Positions 1 through 6,530 of a DNA stretch of 17,448 nt are shown piece after piece. The stretch spans positions 1-17,448 of the forward strand of contig DAISJD010000060.1 in assembly GCA_036821645.1 (NCBI GenBank), read 5' to 3'. The notes below the pieces were generated by a model. The model was not told the DNA's origin and did no database searches. It saw only the letters and a program-made list of their open reading frames with translations. This stretch comes from DAISJD01 sp036821645 (GTDB lineage: Bacteria > Pseudomonadota > Alphaproteobacteria > ATCC43930 > CGMCC-115725). The position numbers and the translations under genes were made by a program. Position 1 is the first letter of the stretch. Every line of letters starts with the position of its first letter.

Positions 1-119
1 ATAAGTTGGATGGAAAACAGAATAGGCCTCTGCGACTAACAGAAATAGGGCAGATTGCAGGACGGGCGGGTAGATATATGAATGATGGAACTGGTGGTAT
101 TACGGGAAAGTGTGATTAA
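1..119 (+). pseudogene. Suv3-like SF2 RNA helicase remnant (motif VI region), 5' end outside window
   Basis: Reading from base 3, the frame gives a short peptide containing QIAGRAGRYMNDGTGGITG, followed by a TAA stop at 117-119. The Q-IAGRAGR core is helicase motif VI. Its flanks (RPLRLTEIG before, DGT-G-TG after) resemble the Suv3-like superfamily 2 helicases common in alphaproteobacteria. Those proteins normally continue for several hundred residues after this motif, so the stop four codons later means the gene is cut short. Codons such as AGG, AGA and ATA, and the low GC content, differ from the intact genes to the right and fit decay. The upstream part lies outside the window, so I cannot tell whether the rest is intact. 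Recognition is from motif memory, not an alignment. Confidence 0.68.
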
Positions 120-130
120 TTTATTTTTTT

Positions 131-400
131 TTAAATAGATAAGCCACCCAAACATAAATCCCACCGTCTTATCGTCGGCGGCTTGAGATGTTTAAAAGAA
201 AAGGCCCCCCGCCACTGCCCATGCCCGGTGTGATTGGAAAATTGCACCGTATGCAGGCCAAGCGCCGTGATCTTGAGCCGTTGCAAGAGGAAAAGGGCGG
301 CACTATTGCCGACATAGCCCGACGTCACCCACGATTGTAGGCTTAAGACCCGGAACCGTTCTGCGGTTTGGGTATGGGGACATGCGTGTCGTTCCATCAT
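131..400 (-). pseudogene. pdxY: Pyridoxal kinase (PdxY/PdxK) N-terminal remnant
   Basis: From a double ATG at 395-400 on the minus strand the frame encodes about 89 residues. The segment starting RVLSLQSWVTSGYVGNSAA and continuing to HTVQFSNHTGHGQWRG matches the N-terminus of pyridoxal kinase, a ribokinase-fold enzyme that phosphorylates pyridoxal, pyridoxine and pyridoxamine. Family members are about 280-290 residues. Here similarity fades after the WRG near base 207, and a TAA at 131-133 ends the frame. The last residues (WDLCLGGLS) may be a shrunken version of the family's CDAVLSGYLG strand, which would suggest internal deletions. The ATP-binding and catalytic C-terminal half is missing, so no activity is expected. 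No clear ribosome-binding site precedes the start. It converges on the helicase remnant, with 11 bases between the two stops. Confidence 0.72.
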
Positions 401-429
401 CCGGCTTTCGTCTTGCTCGCCTCTACGCA

Positions 430-458
430 AAAAAACAGATAAGATCATCCTGTTTTTT
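430..458. repeat. Inverted repeat, A/T-rich terminator-like hairpin
   Basis: AAAAAACAG (430-438) and CTGTTTTTT (450-458) are perfect reverse complements around an 11-base loop. The element is symmetric, so each strand carries a stem ending in a T-run. It sits between the pdxY remnant and the malyl-CoA thioesterase gene. The stem has only three G:C-capable positions, so it would be a weak terminator. It could equally be a binding site. Confidence 0.4.
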
Positions 459-535
459 GATTTATCCGAAAAATCCAGGCTGCGGTCACGATAATAAAGT
501 GCCGCAGGAAGCCGCAGGAACAAGGGACAGTCAGC

Positions 536-1411
536 GTGACCACGATAAGACCCCGTCGCTCCGTACTCTATATGCCGGGTTCCAACCCCCGCGCCCTCGA
601 CAAGGCGCGCAGTTTAGCAGCCGATGGGCTGATTTTCGACCTTGAAGATGCCGTGGCCCCCGATGCGAAGATCGCCGCGCGCGACACGATTGCAACGGCG
701 CTCGCCGCTGGCGGCTATGGTGGGCGCGAATTGCTGGTCCGGGTCAATGGGCTCGACACGCCATGGGGGCATGACGATCTGGCGGCCGTCGCCGCCATGG
801 GGGCCCATGGGGTTCTCCTACCCAAGGTTGAAAGCGCGGCCATGATCAAGCAGGCGACTGCGATTTTGGATCGGGCGGGTGCCTCTGGCGACCTTGCCAT
901 CTGGTGCATGATGGAAACGCCGCTCGGTCTGCTGCATGCCGAAGAGATCGCATCGGCACCCCGCGTTGCCGGCTTCGTCATGGGGACGTCCGATCTTGCC
1001 AAAGATCTGAAGGCGCGCCATACGCCGCTCCGCCTGCCCTTCATCACGGGCCTCGGCCTCGCCCTGCTGGCGGCACGGGCCTATGGGCTTGCGATTTTGG
1101 ACGGGGTTCATCTCGATCTCGACGACGAGGCGGGTTTTGCCGATGCCTGCCGTCAGGGGGTCGAGCTTGGTTTCGACGGCAAGACCCTCATTCATCCCAA
1201 AACCATCGCCGTTGCCAATCGCAGCTTTGGGCCGACTGCCGATGAAATCGCCCAGGCGGAAAAACTGATCGCCGGATTCGAGGCGGCATCCGCGGCCGGT
1301 AAGGGCGTCGTCGTCATCGACGGCAAGCTGGTGGAAAATCTCCACGTCGCCAGTGCGCGAGACCGCCTCGCCCTTCATCGGCAAATCCTGGCCTTGGAGG
1401 CTGGTCTATGA
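536..1411 (+). CDS. mcl2: CitE-family CoA ester enzyme, probable (3S)-malyl-CoA thioesterase (Mcl2-like)
   Basis: This 291-residue TIM-barrel protein belongs to the HpcH/CitE family. Visible motifs are RSVLYMPGS (8-16), IFDLEDAV (33-40), the substrate-binding arginine in LVRVN (R69), MMETPLG with metal ligand E127, MGTSDLAKDL with metal ligand D153, and DGKTLIHP (214-221). It lacks the longer insertion and HDGQKHW-type segment of true malyl-CoA lyase (Mcl1, about 318 residues). It resembles Rhodobacter Mcl2 instead, including the C-terminal DGKLVENLHV. Mcl2 hydrolyses (S)-malyl-CoA to malate and CoA in the ethylmalonyl-CoA pathway. The start is GTG at 536, with AAGGGA at 522-527 as ribosome-binding site. 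The stop overlaps mch by 4 bp (ATGA), so the two are translationally coupled. A lyase acting on another beta-hydroxyacyl-CoA cannot be excluded. Confidence 0.85.
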   Translation: MTTIRPRRSVLYMPGSNPRALDKARSLAADGLIFDLEDAVAPDAKIAARDTIATALAAGGYGGRELLVRVNGLDTPWGHDDLAAVAAMGAHGVLLPKVESAAMIKQATAILDRAGASGDLAIWCMMETPLGLLHAEEIASAPRVAGFVMGTSDLAKDLKARHTPLRLPFITGLGLALLAARAYGLAILDGVHLDLDDEAGFADACRQGVELGFDGKTLIHPKTIAVANRSFGPTADEIAQAEKLIAGFEAASAAGKGVVVIDGKLVENLHVASARDRLALHRQILALEAGL

Positions 1412-2460
1412 CGCAACCCAAGACCAATCCCGGCAATTTTTTTGAAGATTTTACCCTTGGTCAACGGATCGACCATGCAACGCCGCGCACGCTCACGCAC
1501 GGCGATGCCGCAACCTATCTCGCCCTCACCGGCAGTCGCTTTGGGCTGCATTGCGCCGAACCTTTTGCATATGCGCTTGGTTATCCAGAAATCCCGCTCG
1601 ACGATTGGCTCGTGTTTCACACCGTCTTCGGCAAGACCGTTCCCGATATCTCGCTGAATGCCGTCGCCAATTTGGGCTATGCCGCCGGTCGTTTTCTGGC
1701 TCCGGTCTATGCAGGCGACACGCTCTCTGCATCGAGCGAGGTGATCGGCCTCAAAGAAAATTCCAACCGGGAAACCGGCACCGTCTATGTCCGATCGATC
1801 GGCTACAATCAGCATGACGAGCCGGTTTTAGATTATTGCCGCTGGGTGATGGTGCGCAAGCGCGATAAGGCAAGTCCACCACCGACCCCCGTCATCCCGA
1901 CGCTCGCGGATCATGTGCCACCAGACGAGATCGTCGTTCCAGACACGCTGACGGTCCAAGCCTATGATTGTGTCCAGAGCGGATCACCCCATCGATGGGG
2001 TGATTATCAGGTGGGCGAACGCATCGACCATGGCGACGGCATCACCATCGAGGAGGCCGAACACCAAATGGCGACCCGCCTCTATCAAAACACGGCACGG
2101 GTCCATTTCAACCAACACGCCGAAGGCCAAGGACGCTTTGGCCGTCGCCTCATCTATGGCGGGCATATCATCAGCCTTACCCGTGCCCTAACCTTCAACG
2201 GGCTCGCCAACGGTTTTCGGGTCGCAGCATTAAACGGCGGTCGCCACACGGCACCCTGTTTTGCGGGCGATACGATCTACGCCTGGAGCACGGTGTTGGA
2301 GTCCCACCCGCTACCGAACCGTCCCGATCTGGGGCTCTTGCGGGTGCGCACGATCGGGGTTAAAAATCAAGCCTGCACCCATTTCCCGCATCAATCGGAA
2401 GGAACCCTCGATCCATCCGTGGTCCTGGAATTGGATTACACGATCCTCATGCCCCGCTGA
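1408..2460 (+). CDS. mch: Mesaconyl-CoA hydratase (MaoC double hotdog)
   Basis: The enzyme reversibly hydrates mesaconyl-CoA to beta-methylmalyl-CoA in the ethylmalonyl-CoA and 3-hydroxypropionate cycles. At 350 residues it has the usual family length and two hotdog halves. The N-terminal half carries NPGNFFEDF (8-16), LVFHTVFGKTVPDISLNA (68-85) and YAGDTLSASSEV (101-112). The C-terminal half carries TRLYQNTARVHFN (223-235) with H233, FGRRLIYGGHIISL (244-257) and SFAGDTIYAW-like FAGDTIYAW (285-293). These stretches closely match characterised Rhodobacter Mch as I remember it. GGAGG at 1396-1400 lies 7 bases before the ATG, which overlaps the upstream gene. Proximity of mch to the sdh genes is known in Rhodobacter and supports the call. 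Confidence 0.94.
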   Translation: MTQPKTNPGNFFEDFTLGQRIDHATPRTLTHGDAATYLALTGSRFGLHCAEPFAYALGYPEIPLDDWLVFHTVFGKTVPDISLNAVANLGYAAGRFLAPVYAGDTLSASSEVIGLKENSNRETGTVYVRSIGYNQHDEPVLDYCRWVMVRKRDKASPPPTPVIPTLADHVPPDEIVVPDTLTVQAYDCVQSGSPHRWGDYQVGERIDHGDGITIEEAEHQMATRLYQNTARVHFNQHAEGQGRFGRRLIYGGHIISLTRALTFNGLANGFRVAALNGGRHTAPCFAGDTIYAWSTVLESHPLPNRPDLGLLRVRTIGVKNQACTHFPHQSEGTLDPSVVLELDYTILMPR

Positions 2461-2765
2461 AGGCCGTCTTCCTGTGTATTGCAATCCACATCATGTCCCT
2501 TATCAACAGAAATTCGCCTAGGAACGTTGACACGGGCATCCTTGCCGTTCTATCTCTCATACGCTTTTATCGATGATCGTTGACTGAACAGGGCCATATC
2601 CTCCGTGGTCTCATTCCAAAGCGGTTCATCAACGGCACAGAAGGTGGGGAAATCCGGCCGATCGCCGGGTTTCTTGCTCAGGCTTTAGCGAAAACTGCGT
2701 GTTCGCGGGCAAAGAGAATCTGAAGGCTTACGTTTTCGAGGCATTCCTATTTCCGAGGCGTTCCT
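2461..2765 (+). promoter_or_regulatory. 305-bp mch-sdhC intergenic region with candidate sdh promoter
   Basis: No convincing gene is visible here. TTGACA at 2527-2532 is a perfect -35 hexamer, but the best -10, TATCTC at 2551-2556 with an 18-base spacer, matches consensus at only three positions. No strong terminator follows mch, so readthrough into sdh is possible. The 3' end holds a 17-bp near-duplication containing the sdhC ribosome-binding site. The promoter call is inference. Confidence 0.35.
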
Positions 2766-2767
2766 AT
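2734..2767 (+). repeat. Tandem 17-bp repeat carrying the sdhC Shine-Dalgarno
   Basis: Bases 2734-2750 and 2751-2767 are adjacent direct repeats matching at 15 of 17 positions. Both contain CGAGGC-TTCCTAT. The second copy supplies GAGG at 2755-2758, seven bases before the sdhC ATG. The first ends in TATTTC, so it offers a ribosome-binding site without a start codon. Confidence 0.7.
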
Positions 2768-3164
2768 GACGATCGCAAACCGTCCCTTGTCACCGCATTT
2801 GCAGGTGTACAAGCCGCAATTAACCTCGATCCTATCCATTTCGCACCGGGCAACCGGCATTGCCTTGGTAGGCGGCAGTCTTCTCCTGGTGATTCAGTTG
2901 CTGTCTGCGGCGTCCGGCCCCGAGGCATTTGCCTGTTTTCAGGGCTTCATCGGCTCCTGGTTCGGCCTCCTGCTGCTGTTCGGCTGGTCCGTTTCCCTGT
3001 TCTATCATCTCGCCAACGGCATTCGCCATCTCGTGTGGGATGCGGGCTACGGACTTGAGCTCGATGCCGCCTATCAATCGGGCAAAATGGTCGTATTCGC
3101 CACGGGCGGTCTTACCGTCCTGTCGTGGCTCATCGCCATCCTGTTCTTCTGGGGAGCGAAATAA
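2766..3164 (+). CDS. sdhC: Succinate dehydrogenase cytochrome b556 subunit SdhC
   Basis: This 132-residue membrane anchor of complex II helps bind heme b and ubiquinone in the inner membrane. The N-terminus has the family signature RPLSPHLQVYK (6-16), followed by TSILSISHRATG (20-31). S24 and R28 in that stretch align with the quinone-site Ser27 and Arg31 of E. coli SdhC. Three membrane helices run at about 32-48, 63-82 and 108-129. FYHLANGIRHLVWDAGYGL contains H81, the expected heme b ligand. The start is ATG with GAGG at 2755-2758. The stop TAA shares its last A with the sdhD ATG. Length and motif order are normal for alphaproteobacterial SdhC. Confidence 0.96.
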   Translation: MTIANRPLSPHLQVYKPQLTSILSISHRATGIALVGGSLLLVIQLLSAASGPEAFACFQGFIGSWFGLLLLFGWSVSLFYHLANGIRHLVWDAGYGLELDAAYQSGKMVVFATGGLTVLSWLIAILFFWGAK

Positions 3165-3550
3165 TGGCCGATCGTATGCGTTCGCCGCTTGGCCGGGTCT
3201 ACGGCCTCGGCTCCGCCCGCGAAGGGGCGCGGGAATGGTGGGTGATGCGGCTTTCCTCGCTCGCCCTCGTTCCCCTGACGATTTGGTGGGTCGCCGCCGT
3301 CATCGGTCATGCCGGTGCCTCTTACGATCAATTCATCGCCTGGGTCGGTGAACCCGTCACCACGGTCTTGCTGTCGATCACCGTCTATACGGTGTTTCAT
3401 CACAGCGCCCATGGCCTGCAAGTGGTTGTCGAAGATTACATCCATGATGAGCGTGCAAAACTTGCGGCCCTCATCGCGGTGAAATTCGGCTGTGTTTTCC
3501 TCGGCGTCGCCGGCATTTATTCAGTGCTGCGCATTGCCTTCGCCAGTTGA
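3164..3550 (+). CDS. sdhD: Succinate dehydrogenase membrane anchor subunit SdhD
   Basis: This 128-residue protein is the second hydrophobic anchor of succinate dehydrogenase. After an N-terminal GSAREGAREWWVMRL (16-30) come three membrane helices at about 30-48, 63-80 and 99-122. The motif HHSAHGLQVVVEDYIHDE (79-96) supplies H80, the heme b ligand equivalent to E. coli His71, and D91-Y92, equivalent to the quinone-site Asp82-Tyr83. I chose the ATG at 3164 because it overlaps the sdhC stop by one base and has GGGGAG at 3151-3156 seven bases upstream. The in-frame ATG at 3125 would lie inside sdhC. Tight spacing indicates translational coupling with sdhC and equal subunit supply. Confidence 0.95.
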   Translation: MADRMRSPLGRVYGLGSAREGAREWWVMRLSSLALVPLTIWWVAAVIGHAGASYDQFIAWVGEPVTTVLLSITVYTVFHHSAHGLQVVVEDYIHDERAKLAALIAVKFGCVFLGVAGIYSVLRIAFAS

Positions 3551-3558
3551 GATGAACC

Positions 3559-5352
3559 ATGGCTGATTTGAAGATCATTGATCATACCTACGATGTGGTC
3601 GTCGTCGGGGCCGGTGGGGCCGGTCTGCGCGCCACCCTCGGCATGACGGCGGCAGGTCTCAAGACCGCCTGCGTCACGAAGGTGTTTCCGACCCGCAGCC
3701 ATACGGTGGCGGCTCAGGGCGGTATCGGGGCCGCCCTCGCCAATATGGGCGAGGATTCCTGGCAGTTCCACATGTACGACACGGTCAAGGGGTCCGACTG
3801 GCTCGGAGACCAAGACGCGATCGAATATATGTGCCGCAACGCCATCCCGGCCGTGATCGAACTGGAACATTTCGGCGTCCCCTTTTCCCGGACACCCGAC
3901 GGTAAAATCTATCAACGCCCGTTCGGCGGTCACACGACCAATTACGGCAGCCCCGTGATGGCGAAGCGCGCTTGCGCCGCCGCCGATAGAACCGGCCATG
4001 CGATCATCCATACCCTCTACCAGCAATGCCTGAAGCATAACGCCGAGTTCTTTGTCGAATATTTCGCCCTCGACCTCATTATGGACGAGGATGGTGCCTG
4101 CCGCGGTCTGGTCGCCTGGGATCTTGCGACCGGCACGCTGCACCGTTTTCGCGCCCACATGGTCGTCTTGGCGACCGGCGGCTATGGTCGCGCCTTCTTC
4201 TCCTGTACCTCCGCCCATACCTGTACGGGCGACGGCAATGCCATGGTCCTGCGCGCCGGACTGCCGTTGCAGGATATGGAATTCATTCAATTCCATCCGA
4301 CGGGCATCTACGGTTCCGGCTGTCTCATCACCGAAGGGGCGCGCGGCGAAGGCGGCTACCTCACCAATTCCGAGGGTGAGCGGTTCATGGAACGCTACGC
4401 CCCTTCGGCCAAGGATTTGGCGTCGCGCGACGTGGTCAGCCGGTCCATGACCATGGAAATCCGCGAAGGGCGCGGCTGCGGTCCAGATAAGGATCACATC
4501 CTGCTGCATCTCGAACATCTCGACCCGGAAGTCCTGCATCAGCGCCTGCCCGGCATTTCCGAGACGGCAAAGATTTTCGCAGGCGTCGACGTCACGAAGG
4601 AACCGATCCCGGTTCTGCCGACGGTTCATTACAATATGGGCGGGATTCCAACGAATTATCACGCCGAAGTCCTGCGCCCGACCCCAGAAAATCCCGATGC
4701 CGTCGTGCCGGGCTTGATGGCGATCGGCGAAGCTGCCTGCGTTTCCGTTCATGGGGCCAACCGGCTTGGCACCAATTCGCTGCTCGACATCGTCGTATTC
4801 GGCCGGGCCGCCGCCATTCGCGCCAGCGAGGTGGTGAAACCCGGAACCGTGCATAAACCCCTCCCCAAGGATGCGGGGCAAGCTGCGATCGATCGGTTCG
4901 AACGGTTGCGCAACGCCAATGGCGGCACGAAGGCTGCCGATATCCGTCTCGCCATGCAGCGCACGATGCAGAATAACTGCGCCGTGTTCCGCACCGACGA
5001 GGTCTTGAACGAAGGCGTTACGAAGATCCACCAGGTAACCGATATGATGGCCGATCTGTCGGTCACCGATCGTTCCCTCGTTTGGAACTCCGATCTCGTC
5101 GAAGCCCTTGAGCTCGACAATCTTCTGGGTCAAGCCATCGTCACCCTCCATTCTGCGGCCAACCGTAAGGAAAGCCGGGGTGCCCATGCGCACGAAGATT
5201 ATCCGAACCGGGATGACGAAACCTGGATGAAGCATACGGCCGCGTGGCTCTCGACCGATCTTAGCAGTGTGAAGATCAATTATCGCCCCGTCCATCTCTA
5301 TACGCTCACCAACGAGATCGAACCCTTCCCGCCGAAGGCGCGCGTCTACTAA
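3559..5352 (+). CDS. sdhA: Succinate dehydrogenase flavoprotein subunit SdhA
   Basis: This 597-residue catalytic subunit oxidises succinate to fumarate on the cytoplasmic face of the membrane. The FAD-binding glycine motif GAGGAG is at 17-22. H48 in TRSHTVAAQGG is the covalent 8-alpha-histidyl-FAD residue. Active-site residues are H246 (QFHPTGIYGSG), R290 (LASRDVV, the proton-transfer arginine), H357 (VHYNMGGIPT) and R402 (HGANRLGTNSLLD). The C-terminal dimer/SdhB-contact domain ends in EPFPPKARVY, typical of the family. It starts 8 bases after the sdhD stop. The ribosome-binding site is weak (GAGATG at 3550-3555), so coupling to sdhD translation is likely. The protein appears complete. Confidence 0.98.
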   Translation: MADLKIIDHTYDVVVVGAGGAGLRATLGMTAAGLKTACVTKVFPTRSHTVAAQGGIGAALANMGEDSWQFHMYDTVKGSDWLGDQDAIEYMCRNAIPAVIELEHFGVPFSRTPDGKIYQRPFGGHTTNYGSPVMAKRACAAADRTGHAIIHTLYQQCLKHNAEFFVEYFALDLIMDEDGACRGLVAWDLATGTLHRFRAHMVVLATGGYGRAFFSCTSAHTCTGDGNAMVLRAGLPLQDMEFIQFHPTGIYGSGCLITEGARGEGGYLTNSEGERFMERYAPSAKDLASRDVVSRSMTMEIREGRGCGPDKDHILLHLEHLDPEVLHQRLPGISETAKIFAGVDVTKEPIPVLPTVHYNMGGIPTNYHAEVLRPTPENPDAVVPGLMAIGEAACVSVHGANRLGTNSLLDIVVFGRAAAIRASEVVKPGTVHKPLPKDAGQAAIDRFERLRNANGGTKAADIRLAMQRTMQNNCAVFRTDEVLNEGVTKIHQVTDMMADLSVTDRSLVWNSDLVEALELDNLLGQAIVTLHSAANRKESRGAHAHEDYPNRDDETWMKHTAAWLSTDLSSVKINYRPVHLYTLTNEIEPFPPKARVY

Positions 5353-5386
5353 GTTGGTCCGTATTGCCCTTGATTTGTTCGATGTT

Positions 5387-5408
5387 CCCTCCTGCTTCGC
5401 CAGGAGGG
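5387..5408 (+). promoter_or_regulatory. Hairpin in the sdhA-sdhB spacer
   Basis: CCCTCCTG (5387-5394) and CAGGAGGG (5401-5408) form a perfect 8-bp GC-rich stem with a 6-base CTTCGC loop. No T-run follows, so it is not a standard terminator. The 3' arm contains an AGGAGG sequence that would otherwise act as a false ribosome-binding site 25 bases before sdhB. The true site CGGAGGA is free at 5416-5422. Confidence 0.6.
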
Positions 5409-5432
5409 GGCGCCACGGAGGATTGAAGTCCC

Positions 5433-6218
5433 ATGGCTGAATTTACGCTACCCGCCAACTCCAAGGTGCGCGAAGGCCGGACCTTCCGCGCGGCGCAAGG
5501 GGCGAAGAAACCCAAGAATTTTAAGATCTATCGGTGGAACCCCGATGATGGTCAGAACCCGCGCGTCGACACGTATGAGGTCGATCTCGGCAGTTGCGGG
5601 CCGATGGTGCTGGACGCCCTGATCAAGATCAAGAATGAAACCGATACCACCTTGACGTTCCGTCGTTCCTGCCGCGAAGGTATTTGCGGCTCGTGCGCCA
5701 TGAATATCGATGGGACCAATACGCTTGCCTGTCTGAAGCCGATCGATGAAGTCAAAGGCGACGTGCGGATTTATCCCTTGCCCCACATGCCGGTGATCAA
5801 AGATCTGGTTCCGGATCTCACCCATATTTATGCCCAATATGCCTCGGTCAAACCCTGGCTACAGGCTGATTCGGCCCCGCCGCCGGATTCTGAACGCCGT
5901 CAATCGGTTGAAGAGCGCGATCAGCTCGAAGGTTTGTGGGAATGCATCCTGTGCTTCTCCTGCTCGACCAGTTGCCCCAGCTATTGGTGGAATGGCGATC
6001 GGTACTTGGGCCCGGCCGTCCTGCTGCAAGCCTATCGCTGGATTGCCGATAGCCGGGACGAGCGGACGGGTGAACGGCTTGACGCCCTTGAAGATCCATT
6101 CCGGCTTTATCGCTGTCACACGATCATGAATTGCACCAAGACCTGTCCCAAAGGGTTGAACCCGGCAAAGGCAATTGCAGAAATTAAAAAACTGATGGTC
6201 GCTCGTAAAGTTGCCTGA
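5433..6218 (+). CDS. sdhB: Succinate dehydrogenase iron-sulfur subunit SdhB
   Basis: This 261-residue subunit carries electrons from SdhA FAD to quinone through three clusters. The N-terminal ferredoxin-like domain has C80, C85, C88 and C100 for [2Fe-2S] (SCREGICGSCAMNIDG). The C-terminal domain has C171, C174, C177 and C238 for [4Fe-4S], and C181, C228 and C234 for [3Fe-4S] (CILCFSCSTSCP and CHTIMNCTKTCPKGLNP). All expected cysteines are present. The ribosome-binding site CGGAGGA (5416-5422) lies 10 bases before the ATG. An 80-base gap with a hairpin separates it from sdhA, unlike the tight C-D-A junctions. A strong terminator follows, so sdhB ends the operon. Confidence 0.98.
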   Translation: MAEFTLPANSKVREGRTFRAAQGAKKPKNFKIYRWNPDDGQNPRVDTYEVDLGSCGPMVLDALIKIKNETDTTLTFRRSCREGICGSCAMNIDGTNTLACLKPIDEVKGDVRIYPLPHMPVIKDLVPDLTHIYAQYASVKPWLQADSAPPPDSERRQSVEERDQLEGLWECILCFSCSTSCPSYWWNGDRYLGPAVLLQAYRWIADSRDERTGERLDALEDPFRLYRCHTIMNCTKTCPKGLNPAKAIAEIKKLMVARKVA

Positions 6219-6235
6219 TATTATGCCCATGCCTT

Positions 6236-6264
6236 AAAAAGGGGCGGTTATTCCGCCCCTTTTT
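6236..6264 (+). terminator. Rho-independent terminator of the sdh operon
   Basis: AAAAAGGGGCGG (6236-6247) pairs perfectly with CCGCCCCTTTTT (6253-6264) around the five-base loop TTATT. The stem is 12 bp, with a 7-bp G:C core and a T-run on the 3' arm. It begins 18 bases after the sdhB stop. The A-run on the 5' side would let it work on the opposite strand too. Confidence 0.95.
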
Positions 6265-6530
6265 ATTGAGTTATATTTTCTTATTTTCTTAATATTTTTT
6301 TTAAATCTAACGAATAAAGATCAATACTGAAATCAGAAAAATCATTACAAATTTAAATCATCTATTTTCATTGCATTCAATAATATGCTGCACTGCAATA
6401 TGCAGCATATTATTTTATATTATCATTACAATAATATAATTACGCCACATCATTCTCAATATTTTTTTAACAAAAAAAATTCACAATGAATAAAACAGTA
6501 ACTAATAATATTGTGCATTGGGAGCAGGAA
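6265..6530 (+). promoter_or_regulatory. AT-rich leader of the chemotaxis gene with candidate -10 box
   Basis: About 266 bases with no gene and a very high A+T content, in sharp contrast to flanking coding DNA. A perfect TATAAT occurs at 6435-6440. Hexamers at normal spacing upstream (around 6411-6417) are poor -35 matches and overlap the right arm of the inverted repeat at 6379-6414. This arrangement fits a promoter that needs an activator or is controlled at the repeat, but that is inference. No sigma-28 flagellar-type promoter is apparent. Confidence 0.4.
6379..6414. repeat. Perfect 14-bp inverted repeat upstream of the MCP gene
   Basis: AATAATATGCTGCA (6379-6392) and TGCAGCATATTATT (6401-6414) are exact reverse complements separated by CTGCAATA. 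It is the strongest symmetric element in the AT-rich gap. The core TGCTGCA/TGCAGCA is more GC-rich than its surroundings. It could be a regulator-binding site next to the TATAAT at 6435-6440, or a weak hairpin. Confidence 0.75.

Noticed and set aside
158..342. Plus-strand open frame over the pyridoxal kinase remnant
   Set aside because: The minus strand of the same bases encodes the clear VQFSNHTG kinase signature. The plus frame has no family resemblance.
382..645. Plus-strand open frame upstream of the malyl-CoA thioesterase gene
   Set aside because: It overlaps the start of a well-supported gene in another frame, and has neither ribosome-binding site nor recognisable motif.
536..1411. Calling the CitE-family gene malyl-CoA lyase (mcl1)
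   Set aside because: It is shorter and lacks the Mcl1 insertion. Motifs such as MGTSDLAKDL, DGKTLIHP and ENLHV fit the thioesterase branch better.
3517..5295. Long 592-codon open frame on the minus strand
   Set aside because: It is antisense to sdhA over nearly its whole length. sdhA carries every catalytic motif, and the minus frame shows no recognisable domain. It is a GC-rich third-position artefact.
6486..6530. Earlier ATG for the chemoreceptor
   Set aside because: It has no ribosome-binding site and adds 15 polar residues before the membrane anchor. The ATG at 6531 has GGGAG at ideal spacing.
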